A DNA stretch of 64,000 bases from Molanna angustata (lineage: Eukaryota; Arthropoda; Insecta; Trichoptera; Molannidae). Position 1 is the stretch's first letter, and every line of letters begins with the position of its first letter. Position numbers and translations under genes: made by a program. The stretch is taken from positions 24,535,034 through 24,599,033 of the forward strand of contig OY754979.1 of assembly GCA_963576475.1 (NCBI GenBank), in the 5' to 3' direction. The notes under the pieces are model-generated. The model saw only the letters and a list, made by a program, of their open reading frames with translations. It had not been told where the DNA came from and ran no database searches. Below, piece by piece: positions 11,431 to 23,345 of this stretch.

Positions 11431-11999
11431 AAATTAAATGGTTTATTGTTAAAGGATTACGACTTTTTTTTATTTTTTGTTTTTGAATAATAAGAACAAT
11501 TGAGTAATAAGAACATTTTAATTGCCTCATACATTCTCTAAACTTTGCAAATTCTTGTACTATTGATGAATATAGTCTGGATTCAAAATCAAACAAGGGT
11601 AGATTTCTTAGCATTCAAATTAGTCCGCAAAAATCAAAAGTTTATTTCCTAGTCAAGGTATTGTAGATTTAAAATTAATGATAAATTTAAATATTATATT
11701 TAAACTATTTTTAATTTTTTTTTTTTAATTAATTTCTGGCGTTCCACCCGATATCGAGTGATATAAACTATTTTTAATATTCAATGAATATCCTCTAGCT
11801 TTTGTTCCATTTGTATAACTTATCACCCTTAATAATAAGAATAATATAAATAATTATAGCGCCGTTTGATGATTCACGATCATTCCAAGGGCACCTATAT
11901 TCTGTCTAATGTTGCTATACGAAATAAAACTGTTTTCACCAAATTTCACTTAACTTAGTTATTTTGTTTTAGATCTTTGATTGATGAATAGTTTTACTA
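11431..11999. other. No gene seen
   Basis: AT-rich DNA. An 84-codon open frame on the minus strand (11360-11614) overlaps the SINE tail and is not gene-like. Confidence 0.4.
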
Positions 12000-12095
12000 C
12001 ATATTTATTTATATAACACTTTTTGTACATATGTAAAATTACATAGTACAAATAGCGGACTTGTTACCTGGAGGCAATTTCTTCCAGTCAACGAT
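12000..12095 (-). mobile_element. LINE 3' terminus (ttgcc-hairpin family)
   Basis: The minus strand ends gactggaagaaattgcctcc then ggtaacaag, followed by tgtacaaaaagtgttata and a taaa-rich tail. Diverged copy of the 3' end described at 10205. Confidence 0.6.
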
Positions 12096-12794
12096 CATCT
12101 GTATCTGAGAGATGTCGTTTCCATTTTCTAGAATAATCTGCAAATTTAATTTTTACTGCCTTACACTAATTGATTGTCATAAAGAAAAGAAATTCATCAA
12201 GGAAAACTTGTGTATTGTGTAAAAGCCAAATACTGAGATGAAAACATTCCACCAAAACATGGTATTAAAAGCGAGAAATTTTAAATAAAAGAGTATTTGT
12301 AAAGGAAGGAAACAGTTAACAAATCGCCCCTGGTGAGAGCGAGAAAGAGAAAAGAATGGATCGTAAGGATTAGAAAGGAATGGAAAGGAAAGAAAGAGTA
12401 AACATTTAACAGCATAGTGAAAAGAAGATACCAACATTGTTGGCGATGATTAATATACTAAGAGAGGGTAGGGAATAGTGATGGACGGACGCAAGACTAC
12501 AATCAATATAGTCTTAAATTGTCATAGTTAATCAAATGACATTCGATCGTCCTGTCTGTTATACCAATTATACCCAGAATGCATTTGTGCACGGTGCTTG
12601 CGCAGTTTCTATCCACAATTTTAAATTCAGCATAAATTACCGTAAAAAAATATGAATCATTTTTTAATTACTCCATAACCATATATCGTAGAGAAGTAAA
12701 CCCATGCTTAAAGAGTGCATAAAATCAAAGTGAATGGCCAATATTTTTATTTATTTCATTTCTGATCATTTATATCACATATTTATATCAAGGC
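12096..12794. other. No gene seen
   Basis: Purine-rich stretch (ggaaaggaaagaaag) near 12380, otherwise AT-rich. No recognised gene. Confidence 0.4.
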
Positions 12795-13020
12795 ACTTCA
12801 CTCACTTCATTATTTTTGTGTAAGGCAACTTTTGTATAAGGCACTACTGCATTCACTTCATTCATTTTGTGTAAGGCAATTTTCGTATAAGGCACTGAAC
12901 TCACTTCACTCTTTTTGTGTAAGGCAAATTTTGTATAAGGCAATGCACTCGCTTCATTATTTTTGTATACAGCAATTTTTGTATAAGACAATTCAATGCT
13001 TTGTGAACACGTAACTTCAT
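12795..13020 (-). repeat. 57-60 bp minisatellite with open minus-strand frame
   Basis: About four imperfect units, each containing gtgtaaggcaatttttgtat, aaggca and tcacttcatt. On the minus strand the array stays open and translates to repeated PYTK(I/F/V)ALHKxNEV blocks of 19-20 residues within a 90-residue frame (12788-13060). A repeat length divisible by three explains the open frame. Nothing else (no domain, no splice context) supports a protein. Confidence 0.7.
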
Positions 13021-13123
13021 AGTGCATTAGATACTTCTTTGTCAGACGGTCATCACTCATTAATTATACATATGTAGCCAAACCACCTTAGGGTATTTAT
13101 TTCACCTTACTTTACAAAGATAG

Positions 13124-13885
13124 ATGATGTCATCGTCAGTTCCAGCCATCTTCCAGCAGTCCAAAACGTGTCCACGCACTGAACCCAGCATTCATGTCAG
13201 CTACACACACTGGCACTCATTGCTGAGGACGTCAGCTCAGGGTTTATGCCTGTCTGAGGCGAAATATGCGTGTCCGATTTGGCAGAAATCTACTCACTCC
13301 AAACAGGTGGACGTTGCCTTAAATGATATGGCACGAATAATCTCGGGGTGCTTAAAGCCCACACCAACTGAGAGACTGTACCCAATAATTGGAATTGCCC
13401 AACCACATATTCGACGTAGAACTGCCGCAGATGCAGAGAGGTACAAACAAATCCACGACATACGCCACCCTTTATACCTTCACCAGCCAGTTGTGTCGCG
13501 CCAGTAAAAGTTTTATCAAGGCCACATCCCCTGTTGAGTCCTCTCAATAGCGTAGAGAAGAACTCTGGCGACTGGACTCTGGAGCGGCACCATGGATGGA
13601 ACCAAATGAGAGTATCGGAGTTGGAGACCACATACCATACGCTATATGGAAGACCCTCAATAGACTCAGGGTTGGCATCACCAGATGTAAAAAAACCTGC
13701 AAATGTGAGGGTACCTGTCTGCATCAGATGACAGCCGATGCGAATGCGGCGCAACCCAGTATGACAGCCACTTGCTGATGTGCCCACTGATGGGAGTGGT
13801 CTGTAGTCCTGGGGATCTGATTATGACAAATGACAACGCGATGTCAGTCGCTGCTTATTGGAGTGGTAGAGCTTAGCCGGACACG
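13124..13885 (+). mobile_element. Jockey-like LINE, C-terminal part of ORF2 (frameshifted)
   Basis: The plus-strand frame 13124-13507 contains LCLSEAKYACPIWQKS, VDVALNDMARIISGCLKPTP and LYPIIGIAQPHIRR, the classic post-RT region of Jockey/CR1-type LINEs. After a stop and a frame change come YAIWKTLNRLRVGITRCKK and, in another frame, RCECGATQYDSHLLMCPLMG, a C-x-C...H...C knuckle. The terminal SVAAYWSGRA and stop lie near 13855-13880. The upstream RT core and endonuclease are missing. Frameshifts show that the copy is dead. Confidence 0.85.
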
Positions 13886-15917
13886 AAAAAGAAAGAAAGA
13901 CTCGCACTGACACGCCGCACACATCGCGATTTCACTATTTCATTCTTCATCCAATTCGTTAACTAACCACCAACATTCTCGCCGTCTATCTCCACGGTAC
14001 CAATGCAGATATTTTTATCGAGATGCAGATATTATTAAAGTTGTAGGTATCCTTGAATTCAAGACCAAGATCGGTGTCGCCCATGCCTATTCGTGGGTCA
14101 CTGTTTGCTTACACATCTTCATTCATAACTGTTGCTACTAAATATTATTATTTACCATTACATATACTTGTACAATATATTTATATATAATACCTAAAAC
14201 TTGGGGCTGTTCCAACTAGACATGCCAAAATATGATTTAATCATTTTCCATTTTCAACTATGAATCTCGATTTTTAATTAACAACTGTGAAATATATTTG
14301 TGTTATTACAACAACGCAAAATAATTTGGTAAAAAATAACCTTGAAACTGTGCCATTGTATGAATATGCGAATAAACAAAACTCAGAAATAGTTTAAATT
14401 CAAAAAATAAATCTTAATCTCTTCACTCATTGATAAAATTCTGATGCAACGATATTTATCTGTGTTAACCACATTTTTATTTTTGATGCTATTAATGTCA
14501 ATTGTTCTTTAGTTTTTGTTTCATTTGATTAATTGATGTTCCCAATTATCAATAAACCTAATTGTTTGCAATATAGATGATTAAATTCAAGACCATATTC
14601 TCAAATATAAGGAAAACAAACAATTTTTTTGTGTGATTCACTGTTAAATAATTTAACGTCTACTCATTTCAAAGCAGAACCGCTCCTTTGTCTGAACAGA
14701 TAATTAACTAGTAATTAATCAGTACAAAATTATACTAATTTATATTTAATCTGGACAAAAATTGTACAACAATTTGCCTATAGTCTGTGACATGTACCTG
14801 CAACTATTTAGTAGGGCAAACTTATACTAGTATAATTGTATGCGGATTCTCTCCAGACAATGAAGAGGTACTTTTCCGAAACTAGTAGACACTAAATTAT
14901 TCAAAATTTGTTAAAATGGACCACAAATGAAAAGATGTAACGTACGAAGATATCACATTCTCAAGTCTACGATCCCAAACTAGTCAAAAAGTACATTAGT
15001 TTTGCGTTGTCTTCTAAAAATACTTAAAAGTGCCTAGTTTCTCTTGCACCCCTTGAGATTCGATGACACGTTACAAAACTGAATGTCTGCAAAGAATTCC
15101 AAGTTGGAATATAAAACGTTTCGACCCTTCTCCCTTAAAAAGGTTGACTATTATCGTAGAATTATTTAAGAACTCAGCTAAGAAGTGACTTAGCGGAGAA
15201 TAAGAGTTTACATTATGAGTTCCAACTAAGATACGCACTCAAATTATATAAACTAAACTGGGCGTAAAATTCAAATAAGATTGGATAATTAATTAAATTA
15301 CAAAATAACATTATCAAACTTACGTCCATCTGTATTCAGGGATCGTCTTGCGTTTATTTAGGGTGGCCGTGGTTCTGGGATTTGCAATCGGCACACTGAG
15401 GTATTATTATCATTAATTTTATCTGCCATAAAAACCAAACCTTAGTTATAAGAATTGTGATTCACAATCTGAAGTCTTCATGGGTCGCTCTTAACTTTGC
15501 AATTTACTATAGGATACGCTCATTTCAAAATCTATATTTAATATTGAAGAATGCTTGTCAGGATAGAAAAAAGACAAATCCAAGGCCTACAACGCCCTGT
15601 AAATTCGTTGATAAATGAACAAATAAACATTGTCTCCTCATACCACTTTATAACAAAGTGTTCCCAGCCAACAACGTCCACTTGTATGGTAAAGATTTTC
15701 GTTGCTGAACAACAATCAGTTCATCTTTTTAGATGGTTTATGATTAAGAAGAATATTTTATGTCTTCTAGAAAACGATCGATTACATAAGATGTTTGCAA
15801 GTCCGAAAAAAACAATAAAACAACGCTTTTTCTTCTACTACTTTTTCTAGGAATGTGATATGTGGTAGTTCAACCATATATTAATATAACTACCACCTCG
15901 GAACAGGCCTGGCCTAA
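13886..15917. other. Long AT-rich stretch, no gene seen
   Basis: About 2 kb without recognisable domains. A 99-codon open frame at 15551-15850 (+) is not recognised and ends in a phenylalanine/tyrosine-rich run typical of AT-rich noncoding DNA. The first part (13886-14000) is probably LINE 3' UTR, because it resembles cgcacacatcgcg-containing sequence near 36850. Confidence 0.4.
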
Positions 15918-16320
15918 TGAGGTGGTACAACATCATCATCCTCAGCGTCACAATAACTCTTGATGGGTCCTAGCTGCCTTCATAAATCTTCTCCATACTG
16001 CTCTATCATTGGCTGCCACCTTCCAGTTCTGCTGCCTCTTAGCCCGACAATCCGCGACAACGCCGTCCAACCATCGTAGTTTAGGTCTACCTATGCTTCT
16101 TCTATCGGTTGGGTCATTAAACAACACCCTTTTTGGGAGCTTCAGATCATCCATACGGTGTTAATGTCCCAACCAACGTAGTCTGTTAATATTAATGAAC
16201 TTGACTACGCTGATGTACTGGTAAAGATCATCGAGTTCGGTGTAATATCTTTTACGCCATGTTTGACCGTCATCAATAGGTTCATATATTATGCGTAATA
16301 TTTTTAGTGAGGTGGTACAA
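15918..16320 (-). mobile_element. RTE-like LINE 3' end with 13-bp target duplication
   Basis: The insertion spans 15931-16307 (377 bp) and is flanked by tgaggtggtacaa at 15918-15930 and 16308-16320. The minus strand encodes MDDLKLPKRVLFNDPTDRR, IGRPKLRWLDGVVADCRA and AVWRRFMKAARTHQ, the usual C-terminal LINE tail (GRP..RW.D.V..D, DRA.WRR...AR). The 3' end is ctgaggatgatgatg. The exact duplication shows target-primed insertion of a 5'-truncated copy. A sister copy is at 62209-62599. Confidence 0.9.
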
Positions 16321-18308
16321 AACAACCCAATTTATTTGTTATTTTGCTTAATGTTATGTATTTTTTGGTATTTGTAGTAAAAAAATACCGTAAAGTACCT
16401 AATATACAAAAGTAGAAGTAGAACTTCTGGGAAGGTCCGATGCTATATTACAGTCACTTCTATAGGAGATATCAGAGAGAGTTCTTTCTGTTACACCTCA
16501 TTATATAAAGTATATTCATTCTCAACTACGGAGAATATCGACCTCCTTATTCGTAAGTTCCGTAAATTATATAATCCTATATAGGCTATACTGATTCCTG
16601 CTAACCAGGCTTAACATCAATTTATTACAAGGACATTTATTGTTTATCCCTGTTTCTGTGATACTGTTGTCCAATTATCACGCCGTCGCTTATGTGGTCT
16701 TCCTGGGGTCAAGTGACCGATGGTAACTCGTTGACCTCTAAACACACCACTCTTTCAAAACCTGATCTTGGTAATTCTTTATATACGTAAATAAAAATTA
16801 TTTTCATATTCAGAGCGAACCAACTATAAGATTTAACTGATGATGTTCAATTCTTTCAATAATATTTCACCACTATTGATTCAATAACTGCCATCTTGTA
16901 CTTAAATAGTCTGGATTGCAAAGTACCTACTAACAAAGCAGATTACTGTGATCGATACAGTAGTTCGGAAGACCACCGAAGAGATTGAAGGAGAGCTGGA
17001 TCTCCTCCTTCCAGTATGGTCCACCTTCACAGACAGGTCATATAACCTAACTGAAGATGAAAAAGATCTTATAAAATGGAATAGACTTCTTTCAGATCAT
17101 CATCTCTTTATGTATATAACATTTTTTCGTAGAACAATACTAAAGTAAGCTATCAACGCTCTTGGAATGATTCCGAATCATTAAACGGCATTCACAAATC
17201 CTAAGTACCTACCTATTATTATAACTATCAGGTTTTACATTTCATATTTTAACATACCTTCAAAGGTCTAGGTTTATCTTAATAATAACTTTTTTTAATA
17301 AAACCGCTCTGTTGGCTTTTAAAAATAATATATCCTCAGTTAGTGTTTTTTTATTGATTTAGGAGCGACCCTAAATAAGTTGTTAAAAATTTTAACTTTT
17401 ATGCACTTACATTAGTTGGTATAAGTAGATTGACATCAAACACAAAATCTCCAGTTGTCTTCTTTAAATAATGAAAGTAGGAGAAAGAGAGTCGTTAAAT
17501 TGACACAGCCCTATAATATTTAAGGTTTTTCTTAATAACTTCCCGTATCTATGGTTACTACAAATAATAGCTACATTAAAAGGGTTCAAAAGTAGAATGA
17601 TTTTATTTTTGTTTTATTGGAATTTATGGCAACTGTTAATACTTTTTTAAGTGCGAATTTTTTTTCTTGGTAATTTTCATTTGGTACTTTTTCCACACAG
17701 CCTGTTTCTTATGAGAGCTTTGGTAAACGCCAGCGGTTAACACAGGGCTGCGTTCAGATAGAACACTCGACTTCAAGTGTCGGATAAACCTGAAGTTGCA
17801 GCTTATGGCGATTTAATCTGAACGCAGCATCGGGTGTTTTAAATGTGATTTGAAATGTCTTTTTAGGATATATTTTCATCGAAAGACAACAAATGAGCAG
17901 TGGAGTAAATAATGCTCTATGACCTTTTATTGTAAACTTTTGAATGATATTTTTCTTAAATCAACCTCTTTGTGAATGCATATTGTCATCATCAACTGAC
18001 ATAATAGACAACAAATAGAAGTCATCTTACCACAGATAAAATAAGTCAACAGATACTATAACTGTCAGAGCGTTTTTCACCCGACGATTATACAGAGCGT
18101 TTGGAGCGTACACTCGACGATCAATCTGAACGCGACAGAGTGTCCCTAGAGCGTCTGTTTCCGGTCATTCTGAATTGCTTAGAGCGTCACTAAAGCTGTG
18201 TTTCTCGAAGAAAGATTAAAGTAAAAGTATAGTTAAAATACTTTGATTTCATAAAATGGTTCAAAACTTTTGGTTGTTTGATTGAAATCTAATGCCGTCA
18301 AAGGACGC
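16321..18308. other. AT-rich DNA, possible decayed TIR element near 17.75-17.83 kb
   Basis: The motif gctgcgttcagat near 17747 and its complement atctgaacgcagc near 17815 form a short inverted repeat, and related agcgt-rich motifs recur at 18065-18190. No gene is seen. A 66-codon frame at 16948-17148 is not recognised. Confidence 0.35.
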
Positions 18309-18520
18309 ACCGTTACTTTTGTTGAAACTATTACCGTTACTTTCGTTGAAACTATTACCGTTACTTTTATTGAAAATATTACCGTTACTTTTGTTGAAAC
18401 TATTACCGTTACTTTTGTTGAAACTATTACCGTTACTTTTGTTGAAACTATTATCATTACTTTTGTTGAAACTATTACCGTTACTTTTGTTGAAACTATT
18501 ATCATTACTTTTGTTGAAAC
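18309..18520. repeat. 24-bp minisatellite, about 8.8 copies
   Basis: Units of 24 bp (accgttacttttgttgaaac plus tatt) start every 24 bases from 18309. Because 24 is divisible by 3, several frames on both strands stay open through the array, which gives spurious ORFs of about 100 codons. Confidence 0.95.
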
Positions 18521-19124
18521 AACCCAGCCTGAGTACACTCGCAGTTACAGAGCAGTGGAGATCTCAGGGGGAGCCCATATGTCCATTACTGGCCAATTGA
18601 GGACTGATTTGATGAATAATATTATTTTTTTATGAATGTAGATATTTTTTGTTAAAGCTTCATGTATAATGTGTTAGTGTATTAATTCTGCGTGTGTGGA
18701 ATATTTAACAATAGTCTCTTTATCACCTGGAAATATACAAATGTTCAGGCCATCTGGCCGATGCAGTTGTTAAAATTAATATTCCACGTAATATTAATTT
18801 ACAGTTGGATTAACGTGTTTGATTATCTTGTGCTATACACAATAATATGTACTTCCATATTGCATCAACCAACCATTATGGTATAAAGCTATGATAAACA
18901 TTATGATACATTGTTTTATTTCACCAGTTTCAAAAAGATCCAATCCAACATCTTTCGATGCAATCCTTAAAAAATGCTGGGCCCTGTTTACATTTTCGAT
19001 TTCTCATCAGTGCGTAGGTACTATTTATTAAACAGCTGAATTATTAATGACAACATTTATTCCTTATTATAAAATATATTTTCATACATAGAACTAACCG
19101 TAAATAGTACAGGCAGTTTGACCT
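18521..19124. other. No gene seen
   Basis: AT-rich DNA without recognisable features. Confidence 0.4.
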
Positions 19125-19205
19125 GCATTATTTATTTATTTATTTGCAACGTCTTGTACATATAATTTGCACACTGGCGGGTTTATTGCAATGGCAATTT
19201 ATTCC
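19125..19205 (-). mobile_element. LINE 3' terminus (ttgcc-hairpin family)
   Basis: The minus strand ends ttggaataaattgccattgc, aataaacccgccagtgtgca, tgtacaagacgttgc and (aaat)n. Same family as the tail at 40725-40805. Confidence 0.7.
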
Positions 19206-19344
19206 AACCAAGCAGAGTAACATAATGTTAATATACAATACAATGTGTACAATGGCAATAAGGTTATGACATGACAAAATAAATAAAATAAAAATTACAG
19301 AAGAAAAGGAAAACACCAAAAAAAATATTAATAATAATAATGAA

Positions 19345-19548
19345 CACTTCCTTGCACCCTGCGCAAGTGACGAATTTATTGCCGTATGGCAATTTCCTCC
19401 AACTAACCAGTGTTTCCAGCCCAGAGAAGCAATACTTACGTGAGAAATAAATTTAAATAAATTCCTCTTCTGCTGGGAATCGAACCGAAGACGCCCGCAT
19501 AGAAACCAAACGGCTCACCAACTTTGCCACGGCGGTTAAATATAATAA
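19345..19548 (-). mobile_element. tRNA-derived SINE (family C) with LINE-like 3' tail
   Basis: Minus-strand copy of the element at 11214-11430: ccgccgtggcaaagttggtg (box A), gcgtcttcggttcgattccc (box B), then the tail attgccatacggcaataaat and a gtgttcattatta run. It shares the LINE-type hairpin tail. Confidence 0.85.
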
Positions 19549-19612
19549 AATTTCATAACAAGGATAGGAGAACAAAAAGATAAAGAGAGGAAGAAAAACT
19601 CAGTTATTATCG

Positions 19613-19772
19613 GGGGGGTAAGTCTGATCAAACGGCGGAATCAAAACCATCCATGTTTACCCATCTCATGGATATAATTATCCTATGGAGTTCTATGACA
19701 TCTTAAGATATTATAAAACTCCGTAAGATAATAACAACCATGATATCGGTAAACAAGGATGGTTTTGATGAA
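19613..19772. mobile_element. Hairpin MITE, family P (truncated right arm)
   Basis: The left arm has gggtaagtctgatcaaac, ggcggaatcaaaaccatcca and catggatataattatcctat. The right arm has ataatatcttaagatg-type centre sequence and ends at ggatggttttgat, lacking the terminal gaccagacttgcccc. Related copies are at 30371, 61719, 62131 and 63701. Confidence 0.75.
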
Positions 19773-19779
19773 ATTTTGC

Positions 19780-20045
19780 AATAAGGAAAATATGTGGAAT
19801 AGAGGAAATCGTTCGGTGGAGTAGATCCAGAAGAAGACATTGGAGGGACCACGTAACCAGAATGGACAGTGATAGACTTACTAGACGTATATAGCGACGA
19901 ATGAAATCCCCTCTGGCCACCGCCGCTTACCTGGAAGACCACCCAAGTGATGGAAGGATAGTTGGACTTCGTCGTCCCAGGATGGATACTTTCTGACGAA
20001 CAGACCAACTAGGTCTACAAAATGAAGAAGAAGAAGAAGATTGTA
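19780..20045 (+). mobile_element. RTE-like LINE 3' end
   Basis: The plus strand encodes GIEEIVRWSRSRRRHWRDHV and TRMDSDRLTRR, then (after a stop) EIPSGHRRLPGRPPK, a stop, and WKDSWTSSSQDG, ending in a (gaa)n run. It is the same protein tail as at 360-905 but from another copy. Stops show that it is inactive. Confidence 0.8.
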
Positions 20046-22694
20046 AATTGAAGGGGTTTTGCCATTTGACATTATGTTCGAACCAACCACAGTAAAAAGA
20101 AATCAAATGCTTCGTTCAAGTTCAATCTGCGAGACTATTTCATCAATATATCAAACATAAACGTGGTCACCTTAGAACGACACAGTTCCAAAATTAAAAT
20201 GTTCCCAGGGGTGTTGGAGTAGATTTGTGAGGGAGCTAGGACTGAGGTAGGTACCTAGCAAAATTATTTTAATAACACATTTTGGAGTCAGCAATTTCGT
20301 AAAAGTCGGCAACAAAGCTTTCCTATGGACCTGCCCGGTACTTCAATATTCAAGGGTTTGTGTTTTGTAGGGATTTTCCGGATTCCCCTACATTGCGTTA
20401 CTTTCCAGGGACTTCTGCTACAAGAAAGATAATTAGATTGTCAACTGCCTTATACAGAGACTGGTCGAGAGAGGGATATTGCGAAGTAAGGAAATACAAA
20501 AACATCTCACCTCTTTTTAGATGGTCCTTTTTTTCATTTTTTCATTTTATAAAATCTCAAATTAAATAATGAACTGCTCCAGAATTAGTAACACAGTGGA
20601 ACCATAATATTTAGAAAATTTTGAGCGTTAGATACAAATGAACTAATATATTTTTTCGATAGTTATTTTTATTTTAAGTAAACGAGAGAGAGAGAGTAGT
20701 CAAGTCATATTCTCTTGTAGGTAAACAGAGGTATTAATGTTGTATTAGCTTTTTCACACAGCTACAACTAAATATAAGTTCGTCTCTTTCACAGTTATTA
20801 TTTGGTTTGAGAGATAATTATAATGTGATTGCACTGGAGAGAAAATATGCCTGAAAATATTATATGATCTCTTTCTCACTTAATGAATTCTGTCGTGTGT
20901 GCTCTTGGTAACATTGTACGAATTCGCTAACTTGAACTGTACCATTTTTGTTGGGCGTTTTGTTCGCATATAACGTGTCTAATAGACACTGTCTATATAT
21001 AAAATGTCATTGATTTATAGCATAAAACAATTCATTTATCTTACAATACAATTACAGTTTACAATACATGTTATGTATTTAAAATAATGTGTCGATAAAT
21101 TATAAAACATGTACCTATTATTCATAAAATAAATATGATTTTAAATTTGTTTTCTTAAGAAATAGAAATTTTTGAATTCAAAAATGAGAGAAAAATTTGC
21201 ATCCTTATGAAATTAAAATTACGAGAAACGAAGAAAAATTAAAATAGACCCAAAGGTCTGAAAAAAAGAAGATGCAAATCATTAAATAGCAGTAAAATCG
21301 ACAAATTTTTGTCACGGTGATTGATTATTGCTTATATATTTTCAAAAATAAATATATAGGTACTATTCTGTATTTTTATTGAGAGAAATGTACTTAGAAA
21401 AGAGAATCAGTAGGTTTCTGTTAAAATTAAAAAAATATACATTTGACAGATGAAGAGGGAATGGATGGAGTAAGAAATGATTATAATTTGGAATATTATT
21501 TTGCAATTATGTCATAAATGTCTGGATAGAAACAGAATTTCTTGACTTTGAGTTTTTTTTAATTATTATTAATTTATAAAATTTACATTTGGTTCTTTTA
21601 TTTTTGCTCTAAACTGTATAAACAGTTTGTCAGTGCAATTGATTGCTCGCTTGAATTAAAAACACGGAAGGAAGCTTTGAAATAGCTCAATGTTCTTTAA
21701 AAAAAAACACTAACGCAGCTCAGAATTCGCCATTGTACCAATGCCTTATCACATATTATGATAACTTGTAAAGGATATATTCTGTATATCCAGGCTTTTT
21801 ATGAGCACACATTGTTTTGCTACCAGCAGTGAGTACATGCAACATGAAATCAAATGTGGGCTGATTGAGTTACAATTACTTACGTTATTCTTATTAATTA
21901 TATTGTTAAATTTTTATAAAAAAAATAATGTCAACTCGGTTAAAACAAAAATTTTATAGTTAAATTAAATATATATCCTTTGATGTTGTTACACCTCACG
22001 AAGAGGTATACGCAAATGCTTAATGGCTCTTTGAAAAACATTAAATCGTTATTTTCACTAGCATTATGGCGTATTTTCTGCTCCCTTATTAATAATATTC
22101 CTCTGCATAGGTCCTATGTACCATAGGGTGAGAGCATTTATCTTCCTTTAACAATGGACGAATATTTCGGACTTGGCGTTGCTCCGCTTTTATTGTGAAA
22201 ACAAAGAAATAAACGTGTAAATAGTAATAAATAAAACACACCAGATTTATACAGGCCAGCCACGTTTCAAAAGATATTTTATCCATAAACAGCCAGTCGA
22301 ACGTCCAGTTTCTAAAGAGTCGCTCAAAACTTTTCGAACAAAAACGAGGACAAGCCGTGGTTTCTCGTCTTTTTATAAAGTGTCCACGGCTGAAATGAAA
22401 ATTTATTAGTTTGTATATTCAATAACATTTCAGGATGTGTGTCATATGGGTAGGTAATTTCTACTTACAAAGTGTTTTGATACAAATAATATGGTAAAAA
22501 TAATTGTTACAATATTTCATACGTATCTTTAATTAAGGCAGTGAGGATTAATTATTATTATACATTGACCGAAGCTTCTTTAATGCTATGAAATGTGTTT
22601 TCGTATATCAGTCCATTCATTTGAAGAACTTTTTCTATTAAAACCGCTGTTTTTTTTTGCCGACCTTACGAAATAATATCATAAGATATTTTTA
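20046..22694. other. Long AT-rich stretch, no gene seen
   Basis: About 2.6 kb with a short (ga)n run at about 20684. No reading frame over 70 codons carries a recognisable domain, and no SINE heads or LINE tails were seen. Confidence 0.4.
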
Positions 22695-23019
22695 AGAATA
22701 TCATGTTAGGTATGTCAGGTCTCCCGACGTTGACGACCACCATAGAGGAAGCCTCTCTGTCCTGGTTAGTACAAAACAGCTCCTCTGCACTTCTTATTGC
22801 ATTCTCGGATGTTTCGAAATCAGGAAATCTGCTTTCTTCCGGTGACAGGAAAATTATTCGAAAAACAATTATTCGAATGCTCAATTTTACGAAAATCAAT
22901 TTTACGAATGGCAATTATTCGAATCACATTTTTTCGAAAAACAATTTTCCGAACACACAATTATCAGAATTTACAATTGTTCGAATTTTTATGACGTCAT
23001 GTTGGTAGTATTGTGAGAG

Positions 23020-23169
23020 GAATAAACCATAGATTTTTATTATAATATACTAGATGTCGTAGTTTGTAGTAGCAAATTTTGTATGAATCGAAAACAAATG
23101 ACTCACTTTTTGCACGGAGTACTACATCTACATAGTATATTATGTTAAATAAAAATCTATGGAATAAAC
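23020..23169. mobile_element. Small hAT-type MITE nested in the Foldback-like element
   Basis: The body is 23028-23161 (134 bp), flanked by gaataaac at 23020-23027 and 23162-23169. The ends are catagatttttatt and its near complement. The interior, with agatgtcgtagt, gcaaattttgtatgaatcga and tttttgcacggagtactaca, matches both ends of the element at 33942-35212, so the two are the same family. An 8-bp duplication in two independent copies supports hAT. Confidence 0.85.
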
Positions 23170-23194
23170 AACATGGCGACGCACCGCGCTGTCA

Positions 23195-23345
23195 GATATC
23201 CTAGGATGTACACCTATTTTTTGAAACCTAAACCTACAAAACTTTGGTAAAAATAGGTTGGTTAGGTTTGTTTGTAGTTATAATTGCGACTGGCGTGAGC
23301 CAGTTGCATTATATATTTAAAAAAGTAACTATAATATTAAAATAA
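23195..23345 (+). repeat. Segment inside the Foldback-like element shared with 47.1-47.27 kb
   Basis: The sequence from cctaggatgtacacctattt through aacctacaaaa, gtttgtagttataattgcga to gttgcattatatatttaaaa is present in reverse orientation at 47105-47250. It is either another copy of the Foldback interior or an older repeat captured by it. Confidence 0.65.

Noticed and set aside
18233..18635. Repeat-protein frames of about 100-117 codons on both strands
   Set aside because: They follow from the 24-bp minisatellite (period divisible by 3) and have no unique sequence or gene context.
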